In this document: positions 23,677 through 35,600 of the stretch, in pieces
How the letters are laid out: each line of letters begins with the position of its first letter
Numbering within the stretch: position 1 is the first letter of the stretch
From: Malania oleifera
Lineage: Eukaryota; Streptophyta; Magnoliopsida; Santalales; Ximeniaceae
Direction: 5' to 3'
NCBI RefSeq assembly: GCF_029873635.1
Contig: NC_080419.1
Span: forward strand, 75,194,597-75,258,596
Length of the DNA: 64,000 nt
Position numbers and translations under genes: made by a program
Notes under the pieces: model-generated
The model's input: only the letters and a program-made list of their open reading frames with translations
Databases searched by the model: none
What the model was told of the DNA's origin: nothing

Positions 23677-26600
23677 GTAATCAGTTATTTAAAATTTCGC
23701 AACTTTTCGTTTACTGACAGAAGGAAGAAGCACAGAAAGGAAATAAAATCCTATATGATGTTTTTATGTTGATTTGGATTTAGAGACCAATGCAAAAGAA
23801 GTTTAAACATACCAAAAAGTGATGCAAGAGTATACGATATGTAAAATTAACCGCATTTTTTTTTTTTTCGTTTCTTACATTTTCTCAGCAACCAAAGGAA
23901 GTGAAGTTTGAGTATTGTTAATGGTGTGCATGGAAAATATTACTTTGGAATAGTGCCTACCAAAATTGAGGAAGGAAATTTTGAGGTATAATGGTATCAA
24001 GCTGATTAATGTAGAACTTCTCATTGCAAGTGCCAAAAAAAAGGCATAAATATAATGAGGAATTCATATATGGTGCCATCTGCTAATATGAGTTCTATTT
24101 TAAAGATGATGCTGTTATTGTGGATTTTTTTCAGAGAAAAAAGAATTATATTGGAGAATTCATATATAGTGTAGTATGCTAAAACGAGTAGTATTTTGAA
24201 GGCAATACTGTTGTTTTATTCTTGCAGTCCACATGAACAAGTTGACATTCAAATAATTTTGAGTCCCAGTGTGAATTCATTTACTATATAATTTTAATTG
24301 ATTTCTGTACCATTCATATTGTATGCATTAACTTCTGATATTAATCATGTCTCATTTACACTTCTTCTTATTCTTAGGTGGGAATATGTTATGGAGTATA
24401 GCAGAGAGATAAATTGTCTGCTTGGTAATACAAGGTTGACCTCTAATTCAATAATTGAAGACGCAAAAACAATCTTCAAGGTACTTTTCAGTTTCATAAT
24501 TTATTTTTAAGTCGCCTTAAGTAAAATAATCTCACCCTTCAGTTGGATTTTGTTTTGACTAATTTAGAATTGTTTGTTACATCTAATTTCCTCCTTTTTT
24601 TTTCTCTGCTTAGAAAGTTGAGGAACCAACCTGTTTGAAGGCTGCATGGGAACTGATGGAATTTTTTTATGCAGACAAGCAATCTCAAGCCTGGCTACCT
24701 GAGCGGCTTGTTGATTGGTTAGCTGTAATGATCCTACTTTTGTTTTGCTTAGTTGTCATTCTATTAGTATGTTGGTTGTGCTTTCCTTACTTTTGAAAGC
24801 AATATTGCATTGCCTTAAAGGCAAGAAAATTACTTATGTATTATTTGATGTTCTTTTTTTTTTTCCCCAACATTCTTGTCCCTTTCTTTGTGTTGAAGGT
24901 TATCGCTATCTTCTTGAATAACGAGCATGAATGTATTTCCTTGCAGGATTATGATAGCCTTCTATCTGGAACACAAACAACAGTTCATTCAAAACTTGGG
25001 GAATTTCAAAAAGAACTTGTTGGTTTGCAGGTTTGACCATGTACTATTGTCTTCATCAATTTTTTTCCATCCATTTTTTTCCACAAAAAATGATACTTCA
25101 GGATGATATTATACCTTTGCTAGGCGACTAAACTTTTTGGAGTTCTTTGTTGAACTTTATACTTGTGGCTGAACTTGTCAAAGTGATGCCGGACCAGCCC
25201 GAAAATTAATTTAGCGTAGGGTTTGCAGAATAAATTGGCGAATAAGTGAAATTAGGCTAGAAATTCAGTGGTTCAAATCTGGTTTGGAGATTATTAATGA
25301 ATGTGACAGAAACAAGATATTATAAAATTATTAACATCACATTAATAGGTTCTAAGAATCAGTCTTAGGAGGAGAAAGTCTGGCTTCTAGATTCTCTCTC
25401 CCTCTCTCTTGATGGCTATGGGAGATAATGAGCTGGAATTCTCCATGGATTTCAGCGAGTATTTTTTGCGTCTGCCGTAGAGTAGTCTTTATGGGTGCCC
25501 ATTTTATTTTAAAGTTGATAGGAAGGTATTCAATTTAGATTGATTGGATAATGTCTCTATTCGCATTTTGGAATTTGCCGAGAGGCATACGACAATATTA
25601 TTGTTGAGAAACATTGAATTTCTGTGTGGGATTTAAGGAAGATAGAGTGATTGGTTTGAACGAGGAGGGTTTTAGAAGGATTCATGAGGCCAAGTCTATA
25701 ATGTAGTGGGAGGAGCTATTAGCTTGAAATTCTTGTGTAATGGAAGGGGTCAATTCTTGTGTTTGGAGAAATTCAAAGATAAAGGGAGTTCTCAAGTTGT
25801 TTGTATCCCTAAGGGAGTGGAAGCTTTGGGATGGATGTCATTATTCCTTTTGTTGGAGGATGTATCGACTGTCAGAGTTGAGATGAAGGTGCAAGTGATT
25901 GGCATTTCTGGTTTTCAATGCGTGAATTGTTGTTTTGTTGACATGGGAAAACTGTCGTTTGGAGTTGTAGGGATTTAGGGGATTATTCTCCGATTTCAGT
26001 TCTTGTATGTGATTTGAAGGAAGCAAAGATTCCTTTTTAAATTTTTTAAAAAATAATGGCGTTAAGAAATGGGTTAATAATAAACCTGTTAATTATGGGA
26101 CTTTTGTTTTTGAACCTGTTAAGAAATGGGTATATTTAGATGAGTTGAGAAGAAAGGGCTTAGTAAGCCAACTGTGGCAGATAAAGCAGAAGGTCAGGGT
26201 CGAGGTAAGATGAGTTGGATGGGCCGGAATAGGCCTGATGGTGTTGGGCCAGAATAGGCCTGATGGTGTTGAGTTTAAACTTGTGAGGCCCATATAGAAG
26301 AAGATTGGGGATGCTGAATCAGGTGGAATTCAGTTTTCACTAATGGAAGTGGACAGTGATACTTTAGTGAAGCAAGCCAGATGGGTCTGAGAAGTCCTTT
26401 GTGGCTATTAATAATTAAGGAGAAGCCCATAAAAAAATACCAGGAGCTGCTATTAACGTTGTAGATAAGAGAACTGGCTGTTATTTGAAGGTCCAGCAGC
26501 TGGGAGTTTAGGCATCCCTTGGGGAATCTAAAGGTAAGGATCATGTGAAGCAATTCAATAGAACTTGTCCCAAACAAGTATACCTATTCAAGGAGCCCAA

Positions 26601-29600
26601 TGTTTTTGGTTGTTTGCTGCAAGAGATAGGTTGCATTTGTCTCAAGTTTCCGAGGCAGATGAAAGTTCCTTATTGATTTAGATGATGAAATGGGAATTTA
26701 TGTGTGAATTTGAAAAAGTTTTGCTATTAGGTAGCTGATGGCAGAAAATGGAATCTACAAGGATGATAATTTGCCTACCAATCCATGCTCTAATTTCGAT
26801 AATGTGTCAAGAGTTCACATTGGCTTGATAGAGGTTCTTGGGTGGCAAAGGTAGTCCTAAGAAATTCTATGAAATAACACATTTGAAGTACAGTGGTTAT
26901 TACGTTATAGACTTGTTTGAGAATGGATCTTTGGCCATCGTAACTCTTCTTGAACATAATCGCATTGACATCCTAGGTGATTCCATTACTATTGAGGGGG
27001 CAGGGATGATGTGAAGAACTTCTATTTGAGGATCTAGGAACTTCTTGTTGGGCCACAAGGACCACCCAGATCACAATTGATAAAGATTCAACAAAATTGC
27101 AAGAAACAAAAGAAACACAAGAAATTTATGTGGTTCAACACTAGGCCTATGTCCATAGGCAATTTGCTGTTGTGCAAAGTGCTGAATGCCAATGCGCAGC
27201 GAAAATCACAAATCGAATTGGAACAAGTAATGTAGCAACCAATGATGAAAAATACGAAAACAAATCAATCAAAAAGAGAATAAAGGAAAGCAAAATCAAA
27301 GACACAATAATTTACGTGGTTCGGCAATGTGCCTACGTCCACGGGAGCAAGCGGCTGATTTTCATTTTCAATTCGTCAAAGTTTACATCAAGTGTTACAA
27401 ATATTGATTATATACTAACCCTATGCGTATAGGAGGCTTAGAAACTATCTAAAATACTCCTGTGGCAAATCCCGGAGGAAAATCCTCCAAATCCCCCAAT
27501 CTACTAATCTTCCCAATTCAAATTCCATGTTTAGAGCCGAACAAAACCGTCGACAATTTCAGCAAACCGTTGACGGTTTAATACCAAGGCTGTTTCCTGA
27601 AGGCTGAAATTGTTGACTGTTATCTCCCGAGACCAAATTGTCGATCATACCGTCAACCAAACAGTCGACGGTTTCTTCTTGCAACCCAGCTTCCTTGTCA
27701 TTGCTTCACCATACTTTCCTGGTGCATGCGTTCCACTCAATATGAGTCACATATCCAACAATCATCATCATGACGAATATTCACCACTTCGGAGAAATAT
27801 GAAAGCATAACCCGCTGCTCCACCTGGGATAGTAGATTGGGACCGCCTCCCGTCTAACAACTGGAGACATAAACTAAGTTCAAGCGATGCTTGAACTTGT
27901 CCGTGGCAGTTTCGGCTACTGCCATATACCTCGACTCAATTGTAAATAGTGCAATCGAGACTGAACTTGGATTTCGAACAAATAGACCCTCCCATAACAT
28001 ACCCTAGTGTAGACTTTCTGTCATTCAAGCTCCCTACATTGTTTGCATCCACAAATCCTACAACTGACGGATCACTGTGTTGTATGCCGAAAATGATGCC
28101 ATAGTCTGAAGTACCCACACTAATAGCTTGTGCCAGACCCAGTCTTGTACTAACCATAACATACATCACACACCCCAGTGCACTAGCATAGGGGGGCCTT
28201 TGACATATCACGAACATCACCGTCCGTCCTTGGGCACTGAGCGGTAGACAAATTAACATGATTTACCAACGGTGTATCGGTGACCGGTTTAACCATGCTA
28301 AACCTCTCCAACACCTTCTCCACATAACTACCATGAGATTACCTCAATCTCCTTGCAGTTTCGTCCACAAAGCCACCGTGAGATAACTCCAAATTCCCTG
28401 CAACTTTATCCTTGTGAATCTCTAAACCAAGAATCTTCTTGCCTGCACCCAAAACCTTTATGTCAAATTCTTTTCTCAACGGAGCTTCCTATTGATTATC
28501 CGTAGTCAAAATCTTCCCAGCAATTAACATGTCATCAACATGAAATAACAGAAAAATTACCCACTTGCATCCTATTGCCCTCTTCCCCTCTGGAAGCTCC
28601 ACCAATTCCCTCATCTTATTCTTATGCAGTAACTTCATCTCCTCCATCATAACATACATCCATCTATTTTTCCCTTTGGTGTGCACTGCATCTTGAAAAA
28701 TTGTAGGAACTTTGCTAGTAGTAATGAATGCATAAGACATCAGATCATCAAATTCATACTTGGGCAGTGGCCTGATAGTGCATCTAGGCCCATTGTGATC
28801 TTGTTGGTCTTCTGACCTAGAACTTCCTGTAATATGAACAATGTAATCTCTACCCTGAGTCTGTAACTCCACCTGCATCACGCCTTCATTTCTACTGTAC
28901 TTTATACTGTGATACTGCTGGTCTCTTGAGCTAGAACTCCCTGCAATCTGAACAATGTCATTTCCGTCCTGAGTCTCCAACTCCACCTGCATTACATGTT
29001 CATTGTTGCTGTAGTTTTCTGGCATCCGTTTCTCTTCATCTGCTTGAGTACGCTGCACCATAGCTTTATCATAAAAAATCATGTCTCTATTGGTCGCCAC
29101 CTTGTTTGCATTGGATCCCACAATTTGAATGCCCCTATTTGATGCCCTAGAAAGATGTATCGTCTAGACTTTGCAACAAACTTAGATCTCACCTCGCTAG
29201 AAATGTGCATGGATAGACTTCTAAACACTCTCAAACCAGAATAGTCTACCACATAACCTATCCAAACCTCTCCTGCAACTTTCCTATCTAGTGATATCCT
29301 TGGTGATCGGTTAATTGAGAAACAGGCCATACTCACCGATTTTACCAAGAAGTTCCTTGCAAGCCCTACATACAACCTGAGATACTGCTTGCAAAACTCC
29401 TTGAACACCAGCGTACTCAGTTCTAATGTTTGACCTAAGGATCTTTCTTCCGATCTGTCTAGTTTTCCACCTCAATCACAAGTTAAACCTGGAAAGCATC
29501 TCTGACTTGTGCCGCATGAAGTATATCAAGACCTTTCGTGATAAACTCACAAACTACATATGTCCAACTCGTGATGCTACCCTCACCGATCCCCAAACAT

Positions 29601-32600
29601 CTGAATAAATGTAGTTAAGAATACCCTCCGTTTTGTGTGTGGTTGTTTTGCCCAAAACAATATTATCTGACTCAGAATCTGCAGCTGCAGCTCCACCTGT
29701 GACTGTGGTACCCGGCAGTGCATAGATATTTCCTGCTAACTTCTATCCCTTCATCACCATCAAGACGTCTTTACACACCTTCATTATCTCACTTTCAGAC
29801 TTGTAACTTATCCGTTACAATCTAAAGTGCCCTTTGTAGATTCAGTACATGCCTTACATCACATAACGTCCTTATCACACCATCATACATCTTGATTCTA
29901 ATGTTTCCTATTCCGACAGTTTTGCATGAAACATCATTCCCCATCAGAACATAACCAAAATTTACCAACTTGTAAGGGGTGAACTAATTTCTATTTGGTG
30001 TCATGTGATAAGAACATCCTGAATTTAGGATCCAAGAATCCGTGAGGCATTCTAAACTCGATGAAACAGAAAACATATCACCATCATTGCTCCTTGAGTT
30101 TCTTTTTTCACTACATTTTGCAGATTTTGACAAACCTTCTTGATTTTCTGCATTCCCCTTCTTCCACTCCGGACACTTTGGTTTTATGTGCCTAATTTTA
30201 TCGCACTTAAAACACCTTATGTCCTTCTTCTTCCCGGATTGCAATCGAGATTTATTACCACTCAATCCGCCTCGGAACTTGCTTTTCCCATGATCCTAGT
30301 CCCCTTTCACCATGAGCCCTTCACCTTGTTCCTCTAATGGAACCCCAACAATGCACTCGTGATATCCTCCAACTCCAACGTTTCTTTCCCCTATGTCAGA
30401 GTCGTAATCGGATTCTCATATGTAGGAGACGTAGGTAGGGAATTCAGCAGCATGAACGCCTTGTCTTCGTCCTCGAACTTCACATCAACCCGCTTTAGAT
30501 CGTTAATGATTTGATTGAATACATTGATGTGTTGATTCAGGTCCGAACCCTCTGCCATTTTAAGCCCATAGAGTTTTTACTAAGATACAACTTGTTCATC
30601 AATGACTTGGGCATAAACTGGCTCTCCAGTTTCAGCCAAACTGCCGCCGGAGATTCCTCATCCATGACGTGATACATCACGTCATCGGCTAGACAAAGCC
30701 TGATAGTAGCCACAATCTTCGCTTCCAACTTCTTCAAACTCATGTCGTCCATGCCTTCCGACTGTTTTTTGTATAAAGCCTCCACCATACCTTGCTGCAC
30801 CAACAAGTCCTTAACCCTTCTCTGCCAAAGTCCGAAATTTTCCGTTCCATCGAACTTACCAAAATCAAGCTTCGCCGAAAAAATCCCAGCCATTGCAACC
30901 AATAGCTCTGATACCAATTTGTTGTGCAAAGTGCTGAATGCCAATACGCAGCGGAAACCACAAATCGAATTGGAGCAAGCAATGTAGCAACCAACGATGA
31001 ACAATACGAAAACAAATCAATCACAAAGAGAATAAAGGAAAGCAAATAATCAAAGACATAATAATTTACGTGGTTTGGCAATGTGCCTACGTCCATGAGA
31101 GCAAGCGGCTGATTTTTACTATCAGTTCGTCAAAGATTACATCAAGGGTTACAAATATTGATTATATACTAACCCTATGCATATAGGAGGCTTAGAAACT
31201 ATCTAAAACACTCATGTAGTAAATCTCGGAGGAAAATCATCCAAATCCCCCAATCTGTTGATCTTCCCGATTCAAAATCCGTGTTTAGTGCCGAGCAAAA
31301 CCGTTGACGGTTTAGCACCGAGGCTATTTCTTGCAGGCTGAAACCGTCAACGGTTTCAGGGAAACTGTCGGTGGTTATCTCTTGAGACCAAACTGTCGAC
31401 CAAACAATCGATGGTTTCTTCTTACAACCCAGCTTCCTTGTTCTTTGCTTCACCATGCTTTCCCGGTGCATGCGTTTCACTCAATATGAGCCACATATCC
31501 AACATTTGCCAATAATTTAGTTACTATCAAAGTGTAGAGAAAATACAGCAAAAGAGCATCACTCTACTCCCCAGAGTTGTGAAATCCCACAACTCTTCTC
31601 TAGCACAAGAAAAAATAATTTTGTATAGGAGGAAGAACCGAAGGTGAACCCATTTTACAATTTACTCTCTTTTAAGTTTCTCACATGGCAATGAGACCTA
31701 GTCCTTATGTAGAGATCCAACATGCAAATAATGTCCAACCATCCAATAAATAACCATGGTACAATTGTCTCCAAAGTGAAGACATGAATTTGAAACTTGC
31801 ATGCTTGGTAAGTTAAGTCTTCACATCATTCCACAAGGAGTCTTCAAGGAAGGAAGCACCAAGTTGTAGAAAGTCAATCAAGCATGTCTTGGGAAAATAT
31901 GCATCCACTAACCAAGACTAATTAATTAGTCTTGAAACACACTTGGCACGACAACTAAGCATTTATGCCCCATGCAATATTAATCAACTTTCAACACGCT
32001 TCTTCCTCCATTTTTATTTTTATTTTATTTTATTTTATCCCACCACATGTGTGTGACCAATCCAACACTTTTTTATGCTCAATGAAGTATTTTTCCCATT
32101 CCTAATCAATCTAACTTTACAAATAATGTTGTACCCATAGGGAGGACCTTAGTGAGGGAGAAGTTATTGCTATTAGCCCTTTCCCTAAGGGGTGAGAGGG
32201 GCGAAAAAGGACCCGCTAAAACTCCTAGGAAGAGTTGGGATTAAAGCTAGTGGGGAGGGAAAAAAATGAAGGTTAAAAAAGAACTAAGTAAGTTAGCCTC
32301 ATTTATAAATTATTGGGGGAGGGGGGTTTAGAGGAGAAGATATCGGTGGTAAAAAGAGTTAACTTATGCAGCTCATTAGTTGAAATGTTAAAAGTTTAGG
32401 GAATATGAGGAAGAGGGGTTAGATTCTAGAAGAGTTGATTAGGCATTCTCTTGATATACTATTACTTGAGGATTATAAAGGGGAATGTTGATTTTTTTCC
32501 CCTTGGGGGGTTTTTTGGGTGGGGGGGGGGGGGGGTGATAGGGAGGAGTATTTGGGAGGTTAGGTTTAAGGGATGATGTCTTACGTGTTCTCGAAGAGGC

Positions 32601-35600
32601 TGGGGATGTATTGTTTGGGATACTCTGTCCATTTCTAGAGTTCATAGCATTGTTGAATTTTTTCTCTTTTAGTCTTTGTAGATGCAAAAGGGAGAGGGGC
32701 TAATGGTGGTTTACTTCTGTTTATGGTCTGTGTAGATCCACTTTTTGGTCTTCTTTTTAGCATGAGTAAATTGATTGTTGGTATTGATATCAGTATTGTC
32801 AGGTTTTTTGTTAAGAAGAAAGGGGTAGGGAGGGTTACTTTGAGCATGCATAATTTTGATAGGTTCATTAGAGATTTTGGTTTTAGGGAATTGCCCTTGG
32901 GCAATGTGCTTTTTTCTTGTTTTTTTTAGAAAAAGGAGGGGTGGGGGGTGAAAGGGTTGTTTCTAGTCGGTTAGACATGTTTGTGTTATGTAATGATTGG
33001 GAGAATGAGTTTTCTAATCTTTCTCCGATGGTTTTGTCTAGACCTATGTCTATAACGCCCCATCTTGTGGAGTCTAGCCATCGTCTTAAATTTCTGTGAA
33101 ATTGTGGAAATTTTCGTTGAAATTTCTTGTTTCTGTCACCCTTGAAATCAAAATGGCAGTCGATTTCCATCTTGCATAATTTCCATCGAAATTTGAACGA
33201 ATCATTTGAAATGTATCAAAATCTCAAAATTTTAGCAAAAATTGTCAAAATTTTAGCTATGTAGTGAAATTTCCTCAGTATTCAAATGAGAGATTTAGGA
33301 GTGAAGTGAAATTTCTCTCTTAATTTATTTTATTTATTTTTATCTAAACAAAAGATTATTACAAGTCCTTTTGAAATTAGATGAAAAAGTAAACTTACAA
33401 CAACGTTTTATTTAACCATTCATGTCTAAATTATCATTATTTGTATAATAAATAATATTTGAATGATTTATGAATTTCATTTATATTAACTAAATATGTT
33501 TAATGCACATTATCTTACAAATACGTTTGATACACATGCTATATTACAACTTTTCCACCTCATACACAACATAGATGTATTTAACTTGTAAAATATTATT
33601 CTTAAAACTTACATTATTATGTTTGTTAACCATTTCTAAAGTTTCACAAAGAATTTTATGCTTTACTGTTGATTTCCATTATTTTTTCAAATTGAAATTG
33701 AAATTGACATTGAAATCAAAATTTCTATCGAAATTTCTGTACTTTTGGAGCTTCGAAATTTGAGTCAAAATTTAAATTTAAGACCTTGAGTCTAGCAGGG
33801 TTAAGTCGGGTCTTTCCATTTTTTTGGGTTTGAGATTTCATGGCTTGATCATGGTTCTTTTCCCTCTTTGGTTAGAGAGGCTTGGTGTAATGATTTAGGG
33901 AGGGGTTGGGAAGGGTTTAGGATCATGAGGAAGCTTAAGCATATTAAAGAGTTTGAAAATTGGGATTAGGGAGGTTTTTGGGGATACTAGGCTCAAGAAG
34001 GCTTGCATTTTGGGTTCATTGAAAAATGAGCTGGAGGATTTGATTTTTAAGGAGTTGGAGGTAAACGAATAAATTTAAATGGGTGAAAGATTGCGATTGA
34101 AAAAGATTCATGTAGCGGACCCCACCTAGTGGGACTCGAGGCTTGTCGTTGTTGTTGTTGGGTGAAAGAGGGCGATTGTTACTCTTTTTCTCAGGTTGGC
34201 TGATTCGCTGATGGGAAGATGAGGAAAAACTTGATTAGGGAATTAGACTTTGGAGGGGAACATTTATTTCTGATCCTTGTTTGATTGCAACTACAAATTT
34301 TTACATGGAAGCGGACGTTTGTAGGCCTATGATTGAAGGTTTAGGTTGGAATCCCATTTTCTAGTAGTCTGGTGAGTTGGTTGGAGAGACCTTTTGAGGA
34401 GGAGGACGTAAAGGCAACTCTACTTGGATGGGTGGGTCTGGATGGGTTTAATACGATTTTTTTTAAAGATTGTTCGGATGCGGTAAGTGTGGATTTGTTG
34501 AAGGTTTTTAATGAATTTTATTGAAATGAGATCCTAAGGAAGAGTATTAACTCCACTTTCATCGTTTTGGTGCCTAAGAATACATCTATTAAGATTGCTG
34601 ATTTTGGACTAATACCTATTAGTTTGGTTACTCCTGTGTGTAAGATCATTGCTAAAGTGGTCGCTAATAGGTCGAGTATGGTGTCAGATGAGACTATTTC
34701 TAAGGCTCAAAGTGCATATGTGGCAGTAGATTGTTGTTGCTGTCTTGGTGGCTGATGAGGTTGTGGAGAAGGTTCGTAAAAAGATTGAGAAGGGGATTAT
34801 TTTTATATTGGAATTAAAAAAAAAAAAAGGCTTATGATAGGGTAAGTTGGAATTTTTTGGATAAGATTTTGCTATGAAAGGGGTTTGGATAGAGGAGACG
34901 ATGTTGGATGGTCGGGATGCTTGACCACTGCTGCCCTAGGAACTCTTGCAATTCATCCACAAAATTCTCTAGCTAAACCCTTGTAGACCTCCTAGAACAA
35001 AAATGGAATAGTCTTTGCGAGAAGGGGTGTTAGACAAGGGGATCTATTATTTCATTTCTTGTTTGTCTTAATGGTTGATGTTTGAGTAGAATGGTTGAGA
35101 GTACAGTTGATAAGTATCTAGAGGAAGGGTTGGAAGTGGGTAGAGAGGGGGTTTGTGGGCCCATCTTCACTTTGCCGATGATACTATGTTTTTTTAGGTG
35201 ATTATAGATATTCTTTGCTGAACGTTCGACTCTCCTTCAAATCTTTGAGAGGGTTCTTAGGCATAAAATTAATTTAGTGAAGAGTGGTATTGCAGCAATT
35301 AATTTGAGCTTTAGTAGCTCTAGGGAGTTGGCTTCGCTAGTGGGTTGTGCCGTTGTGGTCTTTTATATAGGCCCTTGGCTTATTTAGGAGTCTCGATGGG
35401 TGGTAATCCCAGGTTGGTAGGATTTTGGAATTCAGTGGTGGAGAGGGTGTCTAAGCATTTGGATGGGTGGAACGTACATTATTTCCCTTAGGTGGTCGCA
35501 GCACTCTTATTTAGGGTTACCTTGCTAGTATACTTCTTTATTATTTGTTTATTTTAGGATTCTGGTGGGGAAGCTAGCAAGCTTCAGAAGATTACGAGAG

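Larger units (their letters stand above)
27168..31504 (-). mobile_element. Copia element, TNT1-94/Tork-like, both LTRs, TTTGC duplication (broken)
   Basis: A 4337-bp element with LTRs at 27168-27760 and 30920-31504 and target duplication TTTGC at 27163-27167 and 31505-31509. The primer-binding site for initiator tRNA-Met (TGGTATCAGAGC) abuts the right LTR. Minus-strand parts in order: gag (about 30540-31000, KLDFGKFDGTENFGLWQRRV), CCHC knuckle and protease (29984-30265), integrase remains (about 29080-29410), reverse transcriptase end with DDMLIAGK, and the RNase H end (about 27940-28260, FVDANNVGSLNDRKST). The two LTRs differ at roughly one base in ten by eye, so the insertion is millions of years old. 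Fossil, many breaks. Confidence 0.9.
27046..32067 (-). mobile_element. Solo LTR (about 680 bp net) in the LINE, carrying a copia element
   Basis: Left part 27046-27167 starts TGTTGGGCCACAAGG; right part 31505-32067 ends GACCAATCCAACA. CTTCT (27041-27045) and CTTTT (32068-32072) flank it, a 4 of 5 match. It sits inside the LINE and was later split by the copia element at 27168. The TTTATGTGGTTCAACACTAGGCC block is typical of copia LTRs read in reverse, so minus orientation is likely. Confidence 0.65.
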
